Shown piece after piece: positions 17,778-26,743 of a stretch of DNA of 64,000 nucleotides. The notes under the pieces are model-generated. The model was not told the origin of the DNA. It saw only the letters and a program-made list of their open reading frames with translations, and ran no database searches. This DNA comes from CAZLMW01 sp964560875 (lineage in GTDB: Bacteria; Myxococcota_A; UBA9042): positions 1-64,000 of the forward strand of contig CAZLMW010000026.1 of the NCBI GenBank assembly GCA_964560875.1, read 5' to 3'. How positions within the stretch are numbered: position 1 is the stretch's first letter; the number at the start of each line of letters is the position of its first letter. A program made the translations under genes and the position numbers.

Positions 17778-20063
17778 ATGCAATCGATCGTCCACTTCCG
17801 CGCAACCGTCGCAGCCGTTGCCGTCGCCATTTTCGCCCTCGCCGCGACCGCTGTCGCCGCGCCCAGCACAACGCTCATCGACGGTGTCTTGCTGTCGACG
17901 GGCGGCGCTGTTGCTGCCGATGGGGTCTACGACATCACGGTCTCGATCTACGCCGACAAGACCGCGAAGACGCCCATCTGGAAAGAGGGGCCGATCAAGA
18001 TCGGGGTGAAGTCCGGCCGGTTTCAGCACGTGCTCGGCGTGGTGAAGACGCTGGACCCAGCCAAGATCGCCGCCGCCAATGCCGCCCACATTGCCATCGC
18101 GATCGGTTCGGATCCCGAGATGCCGCGTACGCCGATTCACTCGGTCCTGTTTGCCCATGCTGCCGGTCGGCTGGCGTGCTCCGGGTGCGTCAACGGCGCC
18201 CATATCGCCGGCGGCTCGATCCAGCCCGCGCAGGTCGGCTTCGCATATGCCGGCGCTGCTGACGGCATCAAGGGCGGCGCCGCCAAGACCGCAAAGAGCC
18301 TGCAGTGCTCCGGTTGTGTCGGCGTCAAGCAGCTGAAGTTCGACGGCGACCTGAACCTGGGCTCCCGCACGCTGACCGCGGCCAAGCTCACCAGTGGCGG
18401 CGATGTCGTGGCCAAGGGCATCGTGGCGGCCAAACAGTTCCTCGGTGACGGCAGCAAGCTCTCGGGCATCAAAATTCCCAGCGGCGCCTGCAAGACCAAG
18501 GGCCACGTCGTGCAGGGCATCAACCCCGACGGATCGCTCAAGTGCGTCAAGGCGATGGACCCGACCGCGCTGCCGCCCGACGGCATCGACGAGATCTCCA
18601 ATGGCCTGCTCAACAACCAGTTCAACGACTCGTTCGCCGGCAAAGCCAACGTGGCCATCACCGACAACAGCCCCAAGGCCGCGATCAGCGAGCTCGACTT
18701 CCCCGACATCGGCCTCGCCCAGAAGCTCGACGTCGCGCTCACCGTGAAGAACAGCGACATCACAAAGGTGACGGTCTTCCTGCTCGATCCGTCCGCGCCG
18801 CCGTTGCCCAAGACGGTCGCCACCATCGTCAAGGGCTTCCCCAACACCGTGACGCTCGACCCGAAGTGGAAGCACTACGTGTTGCACAAGGGCGGCGGCA
18901 AGAAGGGCGCGACGCTCGACACCGTCTATCCGGCGAAGACCAAACCGGTCAGCGGCGACCTCGGCGCCTGGATCGGCAAGAACCCCAAGGGCAAGTGGCG
19001 GCTGCTGGTGGTCGACCACGCCTACCTCGACAACAAGATCGACGGCGCGATCGTGAAGTGGAACATCAGCATCCGCACGCTGAGCAACCAGAAGATCGGG
19101 CTCGACGGCAACCTCATCGCCAAGGGCAGCGTGCAGGTGGGCGCGTCCAAGATTCCGTGCAACAAGACCACCGCCGGCACGATCCGATGGACCGGCACGT
19201 ACTTCGAGGCGTGCAACGGCTTTGACTACTTCCGCATCAAGCTGTTTGTGTCCAACGGCACCAAGATCAAGCCCGCTGGTAAGTCCTGCAGATCGATCAA
19301 GCAAACCGCTGGCGACGCCGAGACCGGCATGTACTGGGTGCAGGCCGACAGCAAGAAGGCGCCCGAGCAGGTCTACTGCGACATGGATCGACATGGCGGT
19401 GGTTGGACGCTCGCGATGAACCTCGACACCAACGGCGGCGGCCATCGCCACTACTTCGACACCACCTGGTGGGCCGGCAAGAGCACCTACGGCAACACCA
19501 CCAACCCGCTGACCAACGACTACAAGCACCCGGCTCACTACGAGTACCCCGCCGGGGAAATCATGATTGTCGCGCACCGTGAAGGCAGCATCGAAGGCAC
19601 GGCCCAGTACCAGTTCCTGACGAGCTACAAGGGCAAGACGCTGCAGTGGATGTTCGCCAACCTGAGCAACAAGACCGTGACGGGAACCCGCGTGGGCGGC
19701 ACCGGATCGGTCGGGAACAACGGCCACGCGCGCAACGCAGGCGACGCGTTTATCGACCACAGCCACGCGCTGATCTTCAACTCGCGCTACCAGCCCAAGG
19801 ACGCGACCAACTACACGCGTATCGGCACCAACTACGGGTCGACCTGCGGCACCATCAGCTGCAATGGCCACAACTATGGTGGCCTGGGCGGACGGCATGC
19901 CCGCGGCGGTTGGGGCGCGTACTACGAGGCCGCTCAGCTCAACGGTTACTGCAACACGCAGGGCGTCTACGGCAGCAATCACAGCGCTTACGCCGGCAAC
20001 AACGCTGCGTCCGGCTGCGGGTACAAGTCGCGCGACATGGACTTCGCGATCTACGTGCGTTGA
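17778..20063 (+). CDS. Secreted protein with P-domain-like and fibrinogen-like C-terminal domains
   Basis: 761 residues from ATG 17778 (AGGGG upstream); a TTG six codons earlier is less likely. A signal peptide (AVAVAIFALAATAVAAP) precedes a beta-rich region with paired Cys motifs (CSGCVNGAHI, CSGCVGVKQL). Residues about 290-435 resemble a proprotein-convertase P-domain (ISELDFPDIG, GDLGAWIGKNPKGKWRLLVV, DGAIVKWNISI). The last 260 residues are fibrinogen-like (GKSCRSIKQ, QVYCDMDRHGGGWTLAMNLD), a fold used in animals for glycan and protein binding. It is paralogous to the protein at 21901-24090. The likely role is extracellular adhesion or recognition, by inference. Confidence 0.75.
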   Translation: MQSIVHFRATVAAVAVAIFALAATAVAAPSTTLIDGVLLSTGGAVAADGVYDITVSIYADKTAKTPIWKEGPIKIGVKSGRFQHVLGVVKTLDPAKIAAANAAHIAIAIGSDPEMPRTPIHSVLFAHAAGRLACSGCVNGAHIAGGSIQPAQVGFAYAGAADGIKGGAAKTAKSLQCSGCVGVKQLKFDGDLNLGSRTLTAAKLTSGGDVVAKGIVAAKQFLGDGSKLSGIKIPSGACKTKGHVVQGINPDGSLKCVKAMDPTALPPDGIDEISNGLLNNQFNDSFAGKANVAITDNSPKAAISELDFPDIGLAQKLDVALTVKNSDITKVTVFLLDPSAPPLPKTVATIVKGFPNTVTLDPKWKHYVLHKGGGKKGATLDTVYPAKTKPVSGDLGAWIGKNPKGKWRLLVVDHAYLDNKIDGAIVKWNISIRTLSNQKIGLDGNLIAKGSVQVGASKIPCNKTTAGTIRWTGTYFEACNGFDYFRIKLFVSNGTKIKPAGKSCRSIKQTAGDAETGMYWVQADSKKAPEQVYCDMDRHGGGWTLAMNLDTNGGGHRHYFDTTWWAGKSTYGNTTNPLTNDYKHPAHYEYPAGEIMIVAHREGSIEGTAQYQFLTSYKGKTLQWMFANLSNKTVTGTRVGGTGSVGNNGHARNAGDAFIDHSHALIFNSRYQPKDATNYTRIGTNYGSTCGTISCNGHNYGGLGGRHARGGWGAYYEAAQLNGYCNTQGVYGSNHSAYAGNNAASGCGYKSRDMDFAIYVR

Positions 20064-20078
20064 TGTCGGAAAAACCTA

Positions 20079-20111
20079 CAGACGCGCGTCTGGTACGTTG
20101 AAATATTCAAC
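20079..20111. other. Two adjacent perfect palindromes after the first fibrinogen-like gene
   Basis: cagacgcgcgtctg (20079-20092) and gttgaaatattcaac (20097-20111, stem gttgaa/ttcaac with a 3-base loop) lie 16 and 34 bp after the stop codon. There is no T-run, so they are not a classic terminator. They could be processing hairpins or protein-binding sites. Confidence 0.4.
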
Positions 20112-20397
20112 AATCTGCGTGGTCGCGGCGCGTGACACCGGCGGCTCGCTGGCCGGCTAAACGCGATACGAAAGGCCCGAAGCTCCATGGTCGGTGTGGA
20201 TGGCACGCTCGTCGCGACACACCTCAAGCGGATGGCGCAGGGCTGCACGTCGTCGGCTGACTGTGTAGCGGCGCTCGACGGCAAGTGGAAGCTGGCGACG
20301 GGGAGCTGCCGTACACAGGTCAGCGTGACCAAGACGTATCGCGAGACGGTCGACCGCCAACAGTCGCCGCTTCTCCCGCAACTGCAACGGAGACGGC
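20112..20397. other. Intergenic stretch with no convincing gene
   Basis: A short open frame from 20187 (MVGVDGTLVATHLKRMAQGC) keeps some coding character for about 50 codons and has two Cys, but lacks a good ribosome-binding site and runs into the minisatellite. It may be a gene remnant. Nothing else is visible. Confidence 0.3.
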
Positions 20398-20575
20398 GGT
20401 CGTCTTCGACGCGCTCTTTGAGAGGGTTCACAGCATCGCGGCTGGCGCCACGATGCGCTCAGATTCCGTGGCCGAATCCGACGCCGGGGCCGAATCCGAC
20501 GCGGGGGCCGAATCCGACGCCGGGGCCGAATCCGACGCCGGGGCCGAATCCGACGCCGAAACACGGTCTGAACGC
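20398..20575 (+). repeat. Minisatellite cassette A with conserved flanks
   Basis: A conserved left flank (ggtcgtcttcgacgcgctct, then cagcatcgcggctggcgcca) leads into five tandem 18-bp units, consensus gccgaatccgacgccggg (20471-20560). A conserved right flank (gaaacacggtctgaacgc) follows. The same structure occurs in inverted orientation at 21292-21452. One frame would read AESDAG repeats, but there is no start or export signal. Confidence 0.85.
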
Positions 20576-20795
20576 GTCCCTGTAGTTCGGGTCGAAGGGT
20601 GATTTCGCGTCTTCTGGACGTGGGGACCGAGCTTGCGGGCCGACTTGCGTGAGGGCTGCCACCGCCCGCTCGTGGCGCGGAGACCCATCGTTCAAGGCGT
20701 ACGTGTGGGCCGGGGGCGTCAGCGCCAACCTGCTGCTCATGGCACGGCACGCGCTCGAATAGTCGTCGTGTTCAGCCGCAAAGCGGCGCAGGGAA

Positions 20796-20940
20796 GTAGC
20801 CTGGGGTGCCAACCCCAGGAAAGAATGGCTGTTTTGGTTGAGCCCTGAAGGGGCGACAGGACGGCAGATCCAGCGGTCCTGTCGCCCCTTCAGGGCTCAG
20901 CAATGCACATACCGGACCTGGGGCTCACGCCCCAGGCTAC
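20796..20940. repeat. 145-bp compound palindrome (REP/BIME-like)
   Basis: The inner stem gagccctgaaggggcgacag (20840-20859, extending two more bases) pairs perfectly over 22 bp with 20878-20899 around a 16-base loop. The outer arms 20796-20819 and 20917-20940 (gtagcctgggg.../...ccccaggctac) pair with a few mismatches. It has no coding content. Comparable palindromes occur as dispersed repeats in several bacterial phyla. Confidence 0.8.
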
Positions 20941-21045
20941 TGCCGGCCGCATCTTCGCTGCTCAGAAGCTCGCCATATGGTCAGAAACGCCTCTTTTGAC
21001 GCGGGAACGAACTAGATATGCGTGGCGCAAATAGTGACGCGTTTC

Positions 21046-21193
21046 CGATCCCGATCCCGCTCCCGATCCCGCTCCCGGAGGGGCGATGAAACAACGGAAG
21101 TCAGATCGGCTGTGGTCCGGTTGCGACGGCTGTCGTACCCAACCAGCACACTGAGTCTCCGGGAGCGGAAGCGGGAGCGGGAGTGGGAGCGGG
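21046..21193. repeat. Inverted pair of hexamer-type C-rich and G-rich tracts
   Basis: A tract of cccgat/cccgct hexamers ending in cggag (about 21046-21080) is mirrored by ctccgggagcggaagcggga and onward (21157-21193). About 75 bases of unique sequence lie between. Transcripts or single strands could form a long hairpin. Confidence 0.7.
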
Positions 21194-21291
21194 CAAGACG
21201 GATTGCTAATCTCGCCGGCCACTACTAGCTCAGCGGCCGTTGCGGTGCGAACCGGACAGCATCGCTTGCACCTGGTCGAAACACGAAGACG

Positions 21292-21452
21292 GCGTTCAGA
21301 CCGTGTTTCGGCGCCGGGTTCGGCATCGGCGGCGGATTCGGCATCGGCGGCGGATTCGGCATCGGCGGCGGACTCGGCCACGGAACATGAGCGCATCGTG
21401 GCGCCAGCCGCGATGCTGTGAGCCCAAGTCAGAGAGCGCGTCGAAGACGACC
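21292..21452 (-). repeat. Minisatellite cassette B, inverted copy of cassette A
   Basis: Read on the minus strand, it carries the same left flank (ggtcgtcttcgacgcgctct), the same cagcatcgcggctggcgcca block, four 18-bp units (gccgaatccgccgccgat type, 21307-21378) and the same right flank (gaaacacggtctgaacgc). Flanks are better conserved than the units, which points to duplication of a defined cassette rather than chance low complexity. Confidence 0.85.
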
Positions 21453-21510
21453 ACTTGGGGTTCGCGCTCGTGCAAGTTTTCCGCGTTGAGCAGAGACCGA
21501 GGCCGACGCC

Positions 21511-21634
21511 GTGGCCGAATCCGATGCTGCGACCGAATCCGATGCTGTGACCGAATCCGATGCTGTGACCGAATCCGATGCTGTGACCGAATCCGATGCC
21601 GTGCCCGATTCCGACTCCGACTCCGACTCCGACT
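21511..21634. repeat. Third 18-bp array passing into a hexamer array
   Basis: Five units of the gtgaccgaatccgatgct type (21511-21600), then a gattcc/gactcc hexamer run (about 21601-21634). The unit length and the ccgaatccgatg core match cassettes A and B, but the conserved flanks are missing. Confidence 0.8.
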
Positions 21635-21900
21635 CCGACACTGGCACCCCAGACAAAAAGAGCGACAGTGCCGCAGGCTTGTTCTAAGGGCCGATCGGGC
21701 CCTCAGGCTATTGATATAGCTCCCCCACCCCAAAACCGCCCCAGCGGCTTCTACGAGCCCGCAGGAGGCATATGCCCTCAAAAAAACGGTCCGCGGAGCC
21801 CGATCCGCCGCGCTTCGTTACGTCCGCCCACGGGTGCGCTACACTGCGACCGCCCGCGCGAACCTCTGCAAAAACCTCCGACTTCGTCACGGAGCCAACG

Positions 21901-24090
21901 ATGAAGAAGCCCACCCTCAGCAGCTGCCTGCGCTGCGGACTTGGTCCCGTTTTCGGCCTGGTCGTTCTGCTCGCGATGATGGCCGACGCCCACGCCAAGG
22001 TCCCGGCGACCGTCGCTGTCCAGGGGGTCATGAAGACACCGGGTGGCGGCGCGGCGGCGGATGGTCAGTACGCGATGACCTTCAAGATCTACGCCGACGC
22101 CAAGGCGACCAAGGCCACTTGGGAGGAGTCGCACCTCGGCGTGAAGGTCAGCGGCGGGCAGTTCCAGGTCAATCTCGGCACCAAGAAGGCGATCGACGTC
22201 GCGGCGCTCGGCAAGATGGCAGCGCCCCATATCGCGATGGCCATCAACGCTGACCCAGACCTGACGCGCGTACCACTGCGCTCGGTCGCTTTTGCCCTGC
22301 ACGCCCATTCGGCGGCGAGCCTGTCGTGTTCGGGCTGTGTCGGGGCCAACCAGCTCTCCGGCGCGGCCATCACCGCTGCCAAAGTCGGGTTCACGTACGC
22401 CGGCTCCAAGACAAAAGGCGGGCCCGCGACCAAGGCGCTCGACCTCGCCTGCACCGGATGCGTGGCCAACAGCGAGCTTGCCTGGGACGGCGACATCGAC
22501 CTCAAGAAGTTCAAGCTGACCGCCGCGAAGCTGACGTCCACCGGCGACGCCGTCGTTGCGGGCACTGTCGCGGCGAAGCAATACCTCGGCGACGGCAGCA
22601 AGCTCAGCGGCATCAAGATCCCCAGCGGCACGTGCGCCAAGGCCGGCGAGGTCGTGCGCGGCATCAAGCCCGATGGCAGCCTCATCTGCGTGCCCGCGAT
22701 GAACCCGTCGGCGCTGCCCAAGGACGGGCTCGACGAGATCAGCAACGGTCAGCTGACGACCGAATTCGTCGACCTCGCGATGGGCAAGAAGAACGTGCCG
22801 ATCAAGGACAACAACCCATCGGGCGTGACGGACGTCATCGACTTCCCCGACGTCGGCGTGGCCAAGGATCTGACCGTCAAGGTGCACATCAAGAACAGCA
22901 ATCCCGCCAAGGTGCGCGTGCTGCTGTACGACCCGAGCCAGCCCAAGCTCCCCGCCAGCGTCGTGACCGGTGGCTTCGACAAGAAGGCCAACTACGTGCT
23001 CTACGACGGCGGTCAGACCAAGGGTGACATCCAGCTCACCGCGCCGCTGCCCAACAAGCCGAAGAAGGGCGACCTGAAGGCGTGGATCGGCAAGAACCCG
23101 ACAGGTAAGTGGCACCTCGTCGTCATCGACTCGCACTACAAGACCAACACGAGCGACGGCGCCATCGTGTCGTGGTCGATCGGCCTCAAGACGCTGTCGT
23201 CCAAGAAGGTCGCCGCCAACGGCCAACTGGTGACCAACGGTGGCGTCGATTTCGCGAGCAAGGACAACAAGGGGTTCCGCTTCGAGGTCGCCGACAAGGC
23301 GCCGGTCACGTGCGACAAGGCCCACATCGCGTACACCTACTACGACCGCCTGCAGTCAGTGCTCTTTCTGTGCGACGGCGTCGAGTTCCGGCCGATCGCG
23401 CAGGTCAGCCCGGGCACAAGCAAGTTCGCGGCGGGCAAATCGTGCAAAGACCTGCTCGACAAGGGCAATAAGAAGGACGGCGTCTACTGGATCAACCCCG
23501 GCAGCGCCAACCCGGACAACGCGTTCAAGGCGTACTGCGACATGACCCAGGACGGCGGCGGCTGGACGCTGGTGATGCGGATGAAAAACGACGATGGCCT
23601 GCGGATGAACAGCCCGTACTGGACCAACTCGTCGCTGTTTGACCAGGACACCAAGCAGACGCTCAACCCGACCCTCAACCACAACGCCAAATTCGCCGCG
23701 TACATCAAGCTCGCCGGCACACACGTCCGCGGCTGCAAGGGTCACAAGAGCCCGTGTATTACCCTGTCGATGCAAGGCACGCGCACGGCTTTGAGCCGGT
23801 TCACCGCCGGCTGCACCAACGCGAGCATCAGCAAGAGCAAGCTCATCAGCATGTTCGGCAACGATCCTGGCCAGCCCAACTGCAACAAGAGCGGCATCAA
23901 CTGCGACGTGAAGTACACGGGCTTCCGGCTCGGTCTGGCCGGCAACAACGAAAACGACTGCAACACGTCCGACGCCAGCTGGGGTTGGGGCGTGTGGGGG
24001 CGCAGCAACCAGAACTATGGGTGCGGCTGCGGCCTGGCGGGCTGGTCGGTCAACAAGAAGTGCTACCAGGGCACGCTCTGGGTTCGCTGA
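21901..24090 (+). CDS. Secreted protein with P-domain-like and fibrinogen-like C-terminal domains (paralogue)
   Basis: 729 residues from ATG 21901 (ACGGAG upstream). It has the same layout as 17778-20063: signal peptide (VFGLVVLLAMMADAHA), CSGCVGANQL and CTGCVANSEL motifs, a shared GDGSKLSGIKIPSG segment, a P-domain-like block (VIDFPDVGVAKDLTVKVHIK, GDLKAWIGKNPTGKWHLVVI) and a C-terminal fibrinogen-like domain (GVYWINPGS, AYCDMTQDGGGWTLVMRM). The last 200 residues, the putative recognition surface, differ most between the two proteins and are rich in Cys here (GCGCGLAGWS). This pattern suggests duplication followed by divergence of binding specificity. Confidence 0.75.
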   Translation: MKKPTLSSCLRCGLGPVFGLVVLLAMMADAHAKVPATVAVQGVMKTPGGGAAADGQYAMTFKIYADAKATKATWEESHLGVKVSGGQFQVNLGTKKAIDVAALGKMAAPHIAMAINADPDLTRVPLRSVAFALHAHSAASLSCSGCVGANQLSGAAITAAKVGFTYAGSKTKGGPATKALDLACTGCVANSELAWDGDIDLKKFKLTAAKLTSTGDAVVAGTVAAKQYLGDGSKLSGIKIPSGTCAKAGEVVRGIKPDGSLICVPAMNPSALPKDGLDEISNGQLTTEFVDLAMGKKNVPIKDNNPSGVTDVIDFPDVGVAKDLTVKVHIKNSNPAKVRVLLYDPSQPKLPASVVTGGFDKKANYVLYDGGQTKGDIQLTAPLPNKPKKGDLKAWIGKNPTGKWHLVVIDSHYKTNTSDGAIVSWSIGLKTLSSKKVAANGQLVTNGGVDFASKDNKGFRFEVADKAPVTCDKAHIAYTYYDRLQSVLFLCDGVEFRPIAQVSPGTSKFAAGKSCKDLLDKGNKKDGVYWINPGSANPDNAFKAYCDMTQDGGGWTLVMRMKNDDGLRMNSPYWTNSSLFDQDTKQTLNPTLNHNAKFAAYIKLAGTHVRGCKGHKSPCITLSMQGTRTALSRFTAGCTNASISKSKLISMFGNDPGQPNCNKSGINCDVKYTGFRLGLAGNNENDCNTSDASWGWGVWGRSNQNYGCGCGLAGWSVNKKCYQGTLWVR

Positions 24091-24134
24091 CTCTTTTGCA
24101 TCGACTGCGTGCTCGCCCGGGCCTCGGTTTGGCC

Positions 24135-24395
24135 ATGGTTTCGGTGTTCGAGGTCATCGACGCGTGCGACGAGCGGTCCCGCGCTGCCAAGGAGGCCGTG
24201 AAAGACACTTTCGCCGCAGCGTGGACGCACTTGCAGGCCGGCGAGTTTGGCAAAGCTGCGAAGCGCTTCGACCGCGTGTTGCAGCAGCTGCCGGGCGACC
24301 CACCTGCGACCTTGCACCGGGACGTCTGCAGGCGGTTTCTGGACGACGGCGCACCACGCGACTGGGACGGCGCGACGACGATGACGTCCAAGTAG
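24135..24395 (+). pseudogene. C-terminal tail of a class III nucleotide cyclase
   Basis: About 86 codons (VFEVIDACDERSRAAKEAVK, FGKAAKRFDRVLQQLPGDPP, then DWDGATTMTSK). This matches the style of the post-catalytic tail seen in the cyclase at 7316-9598 (DWEKAARGFAQL, DDWDGVYEQVSK). No catalytic or sensor domain precedes it; the upstream DNA is the end of the fibrinogen-like gene. It is best read as the 3' remnant of a lost cyclase gene. Confidence 0.6.
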
Positions 24396-24400
24396 TACGG

Positions 24401-24781
24401 CTATTTCGGCGCGATGGGCGCCTTGCTGTGCCGTCCCCAGGCGATGAACGCACAGAGGCCACCGAGCACGATATTGGGTGCGATCATCGCCGCTTCACCG
24501 ATCGCGATGTGCAGACCCGCCGCGGCGACCATCGTCAGCACCAGGCCAGCGGCCGCCAGCGGCGTCAGGACCGGTTTGATCCGCAGCGCGGACGGCAAGA
24601 TAAGCCCGAGCGCGCCGAGCAGCTCGAGCGCACCGATCACCTTCACCGACCACGGCGGCACGTGGGCAACCCAGGCCATCTTGGCTGCAAGGGCGTCAAG
24701 GGGCGTCGACAGCTTCATGCCAGCGGCCCCCACGAACGCGAGGGCTACGAGCGCCTGGACGGCCCACAGTGCTTTGTTCAT
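24401..24781 (-). CDS. DoxX-family membrane protein
   Basis: 126 residues, four predicted membrane helices, ATG with GGAG upstream. Sequence features of the DoxX/DoxX-like family are visible: an N-terminal helix (AVQALVALAFVGAAGMKL), the FxGxxKL-like turn and the ALELLGALGLILP helix. DoxX-like proteins are linked to quinone or redox functions; the specific role here is unknown. The gene is divergent from the CapA-like gene at 24818 across 36 bp. Confidence 0.8.
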   Translation of the reverse strand: MNKALWAVQALVALAFVGAAGMKLSTPLDALAAKMAWVAHVPPWSVKVIGALELLGALGLILPSALRIKPVLTPLAAAGLVLTMVAAAGLHIAIGEAAMIAPNIVLGGLCAFIAWGRHSKAPIAPK

Positions 24782-24817
24782 CGTTTGCTCCGAGCAAGTT
24801 CGGCACACTATCGCATC

Positions 24818-25771
24818 GTGGCCATTCGTATTCCAAGAGCCGACAGAGTTTGTTGGGGTCGCCTTACCGGGTTCGTCGCGCTGTTTGTCGTGCTCGTGGG
24901 CGCGCTGGCCGCCTGCAACAAACCCGTCGCACGGATCTTCATCGCGGGCGACGTGCACCTTGGCAGCGATGTTGGCGATCGACTCGAGCCGCTGCGACCT
25001 TTGCTCGTCAAACGGGTGGGATTCGTCAACCTCGAGGGACCTGTATGCGCATCGGCGCCGCCCGGGGACGGACTGCGGCTGCACAACGACCCGGCGACTC
25101 CGCGAGCGCTCTTCGACGTGGGAATCGGCGTGGTGTCGGTCGCAAACAACCACGGTCTCGACGCAGGACCGGGCGGGTTTGATGCCACGGTTGCCGCGCT
25201 CCGAAACGCGCACTTGAAGCCGGTTGGAGGCCCGGGATCGACCGTGACCACATCGCATCGTCCTGCGGTCGGGTGGGTCGCTCACGGCCTGCCGGGAGAC
25301 GCCACAGCCACGTTCGCGGCCGCCATCAAACGCTCGCGCGCGTCAGCAACCTTTGTCGTGGCGTCGATTCACGTCACGGGCCCGCCGTCGTACCTGCCGT
25401 CGGAGCCGACACAACAAGCCGTGAACAGCGCGCTGAAGGCCGGCGCGGACGTGGTGGCCGTTCATGGGCAGCACACCATCGGCAAGATCACGCGGCACGG
25501 TCGACAGGTCGTCGCCTGGGGCCTTGGCAACGTGGCTTTCACCTGCGATTGCACCCACGAAAAGGAGGCGCTCGGACTCGCCATCGATCTCCGCGCCGAT
25601 GCGCCACCGAAGGTCGAAATCGTACCCCTGCGCGCTGGATTGGGCGGCGAAAAAGCGCGCCTCAGCGACGATGCAGCGGGGGTGTTGAAACTGCTGAGCT
25701 CGCTCGGAACCCGGCTCGGTCAGCGGACCGGGCGGGGTGCGATGCTCGCGGTTTGTGGCGGAGAGGGGTGA
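24818..25771 (+). CDS. CapA-like metallophosphatase-fold lipoprotein
   Basis: 317 residues from GTG 24818, giving a signal peptide with lipobox VGALAAC. Motifs of the CapA/PgsA family (calcineurin-like fold, first described in poly-gamma-glutamate capsule synthesis) are present: FIAGDVHLG, GFVNLEGPV, VVSVANNHGLDAG, VASIHVTG and VVAVHGQHTIGKI. No capB or capC partner is near, so a capsule role cannot be asserted. Relatives also act as envelope enzymes of unknown substrate. Confidence 0.8.
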   Translation: MAIRIPRADRVCWGRLTGFVALFVVLVGALAACNKPVARIFIAGDVHLGSDVGDRLEPLRPLLVKRVGFVNLEGPVCASAPPGDGLRLHNDPATPRALFDVGIGVVSVANNHGLDAGPGGFDATVAALRNAHLKPVGGPGSTVTTSHRPAVGWVAHGLPGDATATFAAAIKRSRASATFVVASIHVTGPPSYLPSEPTQQAVNSALKAGADVVAVHGQHTIGKITRHGRQVVAWGLGNVAFTCDCTHEKEALGLAIDLRADAPPKVEIVPLRAGLGGEKARLSDDAAGVLKLLSSLGTRLGQRTGRGAMLAVCGGEG

Positions 25772-25814
25772 TGGCGATGAGGGGTGAAAGCGACCGACCG
25801 GCCGCAGCGACTCA

Positions 25815-26567
25815 TCAGGCCAGGGCGAACCAATCGCTGGTTTCGACATGCGCCTCGTCGGAGAGGGGCCCGCCGTGTTTGTCCTCGACGCTGCGGATCA
25901 GCTTGAGGTTGCGCTGATCGACCGCAGTCAGGCGTTTCGCAGTGAACCTGGGGTCTGCCTTGTACCAGTCCGTCGACGCGAAGTAGGCGCTCAGCAGGAC
26001 GCTTTTGAACCGGTACCCGTGGCGCGCGTAGACGGTGTTGCGGAGCAGGCGGAGGTCGCGGCGGGACATCTTCTTGAGCGGTCCGAGGGCGAGCTGGCCG
26101 TCGAGCAAGGTCGGATCTTCAAGTGGCGTGCGCTCTTTCTTGCTGATGGTCTTGCCGCCGAGCCACTTGCCGCGACGGGCCGACAGCAACCTGAGCTCAC
26201 GTTCGTCGTCGAGCCATGGCTTGACGAAGGTGTTGCCGTGGCGGGCGAAGATCGTGTTGCGGATGAGCGAGAGCTCCCGAAGCGAACGATTCGCGACGTC
26301 AGCGCGGGTAAGGGGCCGGTCGAAGTAGAGGGGCTCGTCGCCGGTCGCGTCGGTCACCGTTGCTGCAGCGGGTGCGGGCTTGGGTTCGGCGGATGGGGCG
26401 GCTGTGGCGGTTGCGGCTGCCGGAGGCTTGTCCGGCGCGGTTTTGGGCGAGGCAGCTTTGGCGGGCGCGGCTTTGGGGGCAGCTGTTGGCGGCAACTGGG
26501 CGGGCTTTTCTTTGCCGCAGGCGGCGACCAGTAGAGCGAGCAGCGGCGGGATGAGGCGACGCGGCAT
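25815..26567 (-). CDS. YARHG-domain lipoprotein
   Basis: 250 residues from ATG 26567 (GGAG upstream). A lipobox (LLVAACGKE) is followed by an Ala/Pro/Lys linker. The folded part has two copies of the YARHG signature: LSLIRNTIFARHGNTF and LRLLRNTVYARHGYRF, the second followed by YFASTDWYKADP. The YARHG domain is an extracellular module of unknown function. The gene is convergent with the CapA-like gene. Confidence 0.85.
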   Translation of the reverse strand: MPRRLIPPLLALLVAACGKEKPAQLPPTAAPKAAPAKAASPKTAPDKPPAAATATAAPSAEPKPAPAAATVTDATGDEPLYFDRPLTRADVANRSLRELSLIRNTIFARHGNTFVKPWLDDERELRLLSARRGKWLGGKTISKKERTPLEDPTLLDGQLALGPLKKMSRRDLRLLRNTVYARHGYRFKSVLLSAYFASTDWYKADPRFTAKRLTAVDQRNLKLIRSVEDKHGGPLSDEAHVETSDWFALA

Positions 26568-26743
26568 GTCTTTTCTCCGGGTTGCACCCACGGTAGCGCA
26601 AACAGCATTCAGAAGCGCCCCGTGCGGATCGGGCGGGTTCGAAGTGAATCTGGCTCGCGGCGCCTCGGCCTTCCGTGGTAACTTCGGCGCACTCGTCCCC
26701 ACGATCGAATCACGGCGCATGCGCCACTATTTCGGAGCCTTGG

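Noticed and set aside
17772..19982. A 736-codon open frame on the minus strand opposite the first fibrinogen-like gene, and similar long antisense frames (for example 27347-29590 and 61549-63093)
   Set aside because: They lie exactly opposite well-supported genes in GC-rich DNA where antisense frames stay open by codon bias. They have no signal peptide, family motifs or ribosome-binding site.
20398..21452. Inverted cassettes considered as a diversity-generating retroelement (template and variable repeats)
   Set aside because: No reverse transcriptase gene is present and differences are not adenine-specific.
20471..21600. 18-bp arrays considered as CRISPR
   Set aside because: Units are directly adjacent with no unique spacers, and no cas genes are present; they are minisatellites.
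24818..25771. CapA-like gene considered as evidence of a poly-gamma-glutamate capsule locus
   Set aside because: No capB/capC or other capsule genes are nearby; the family has many other members.
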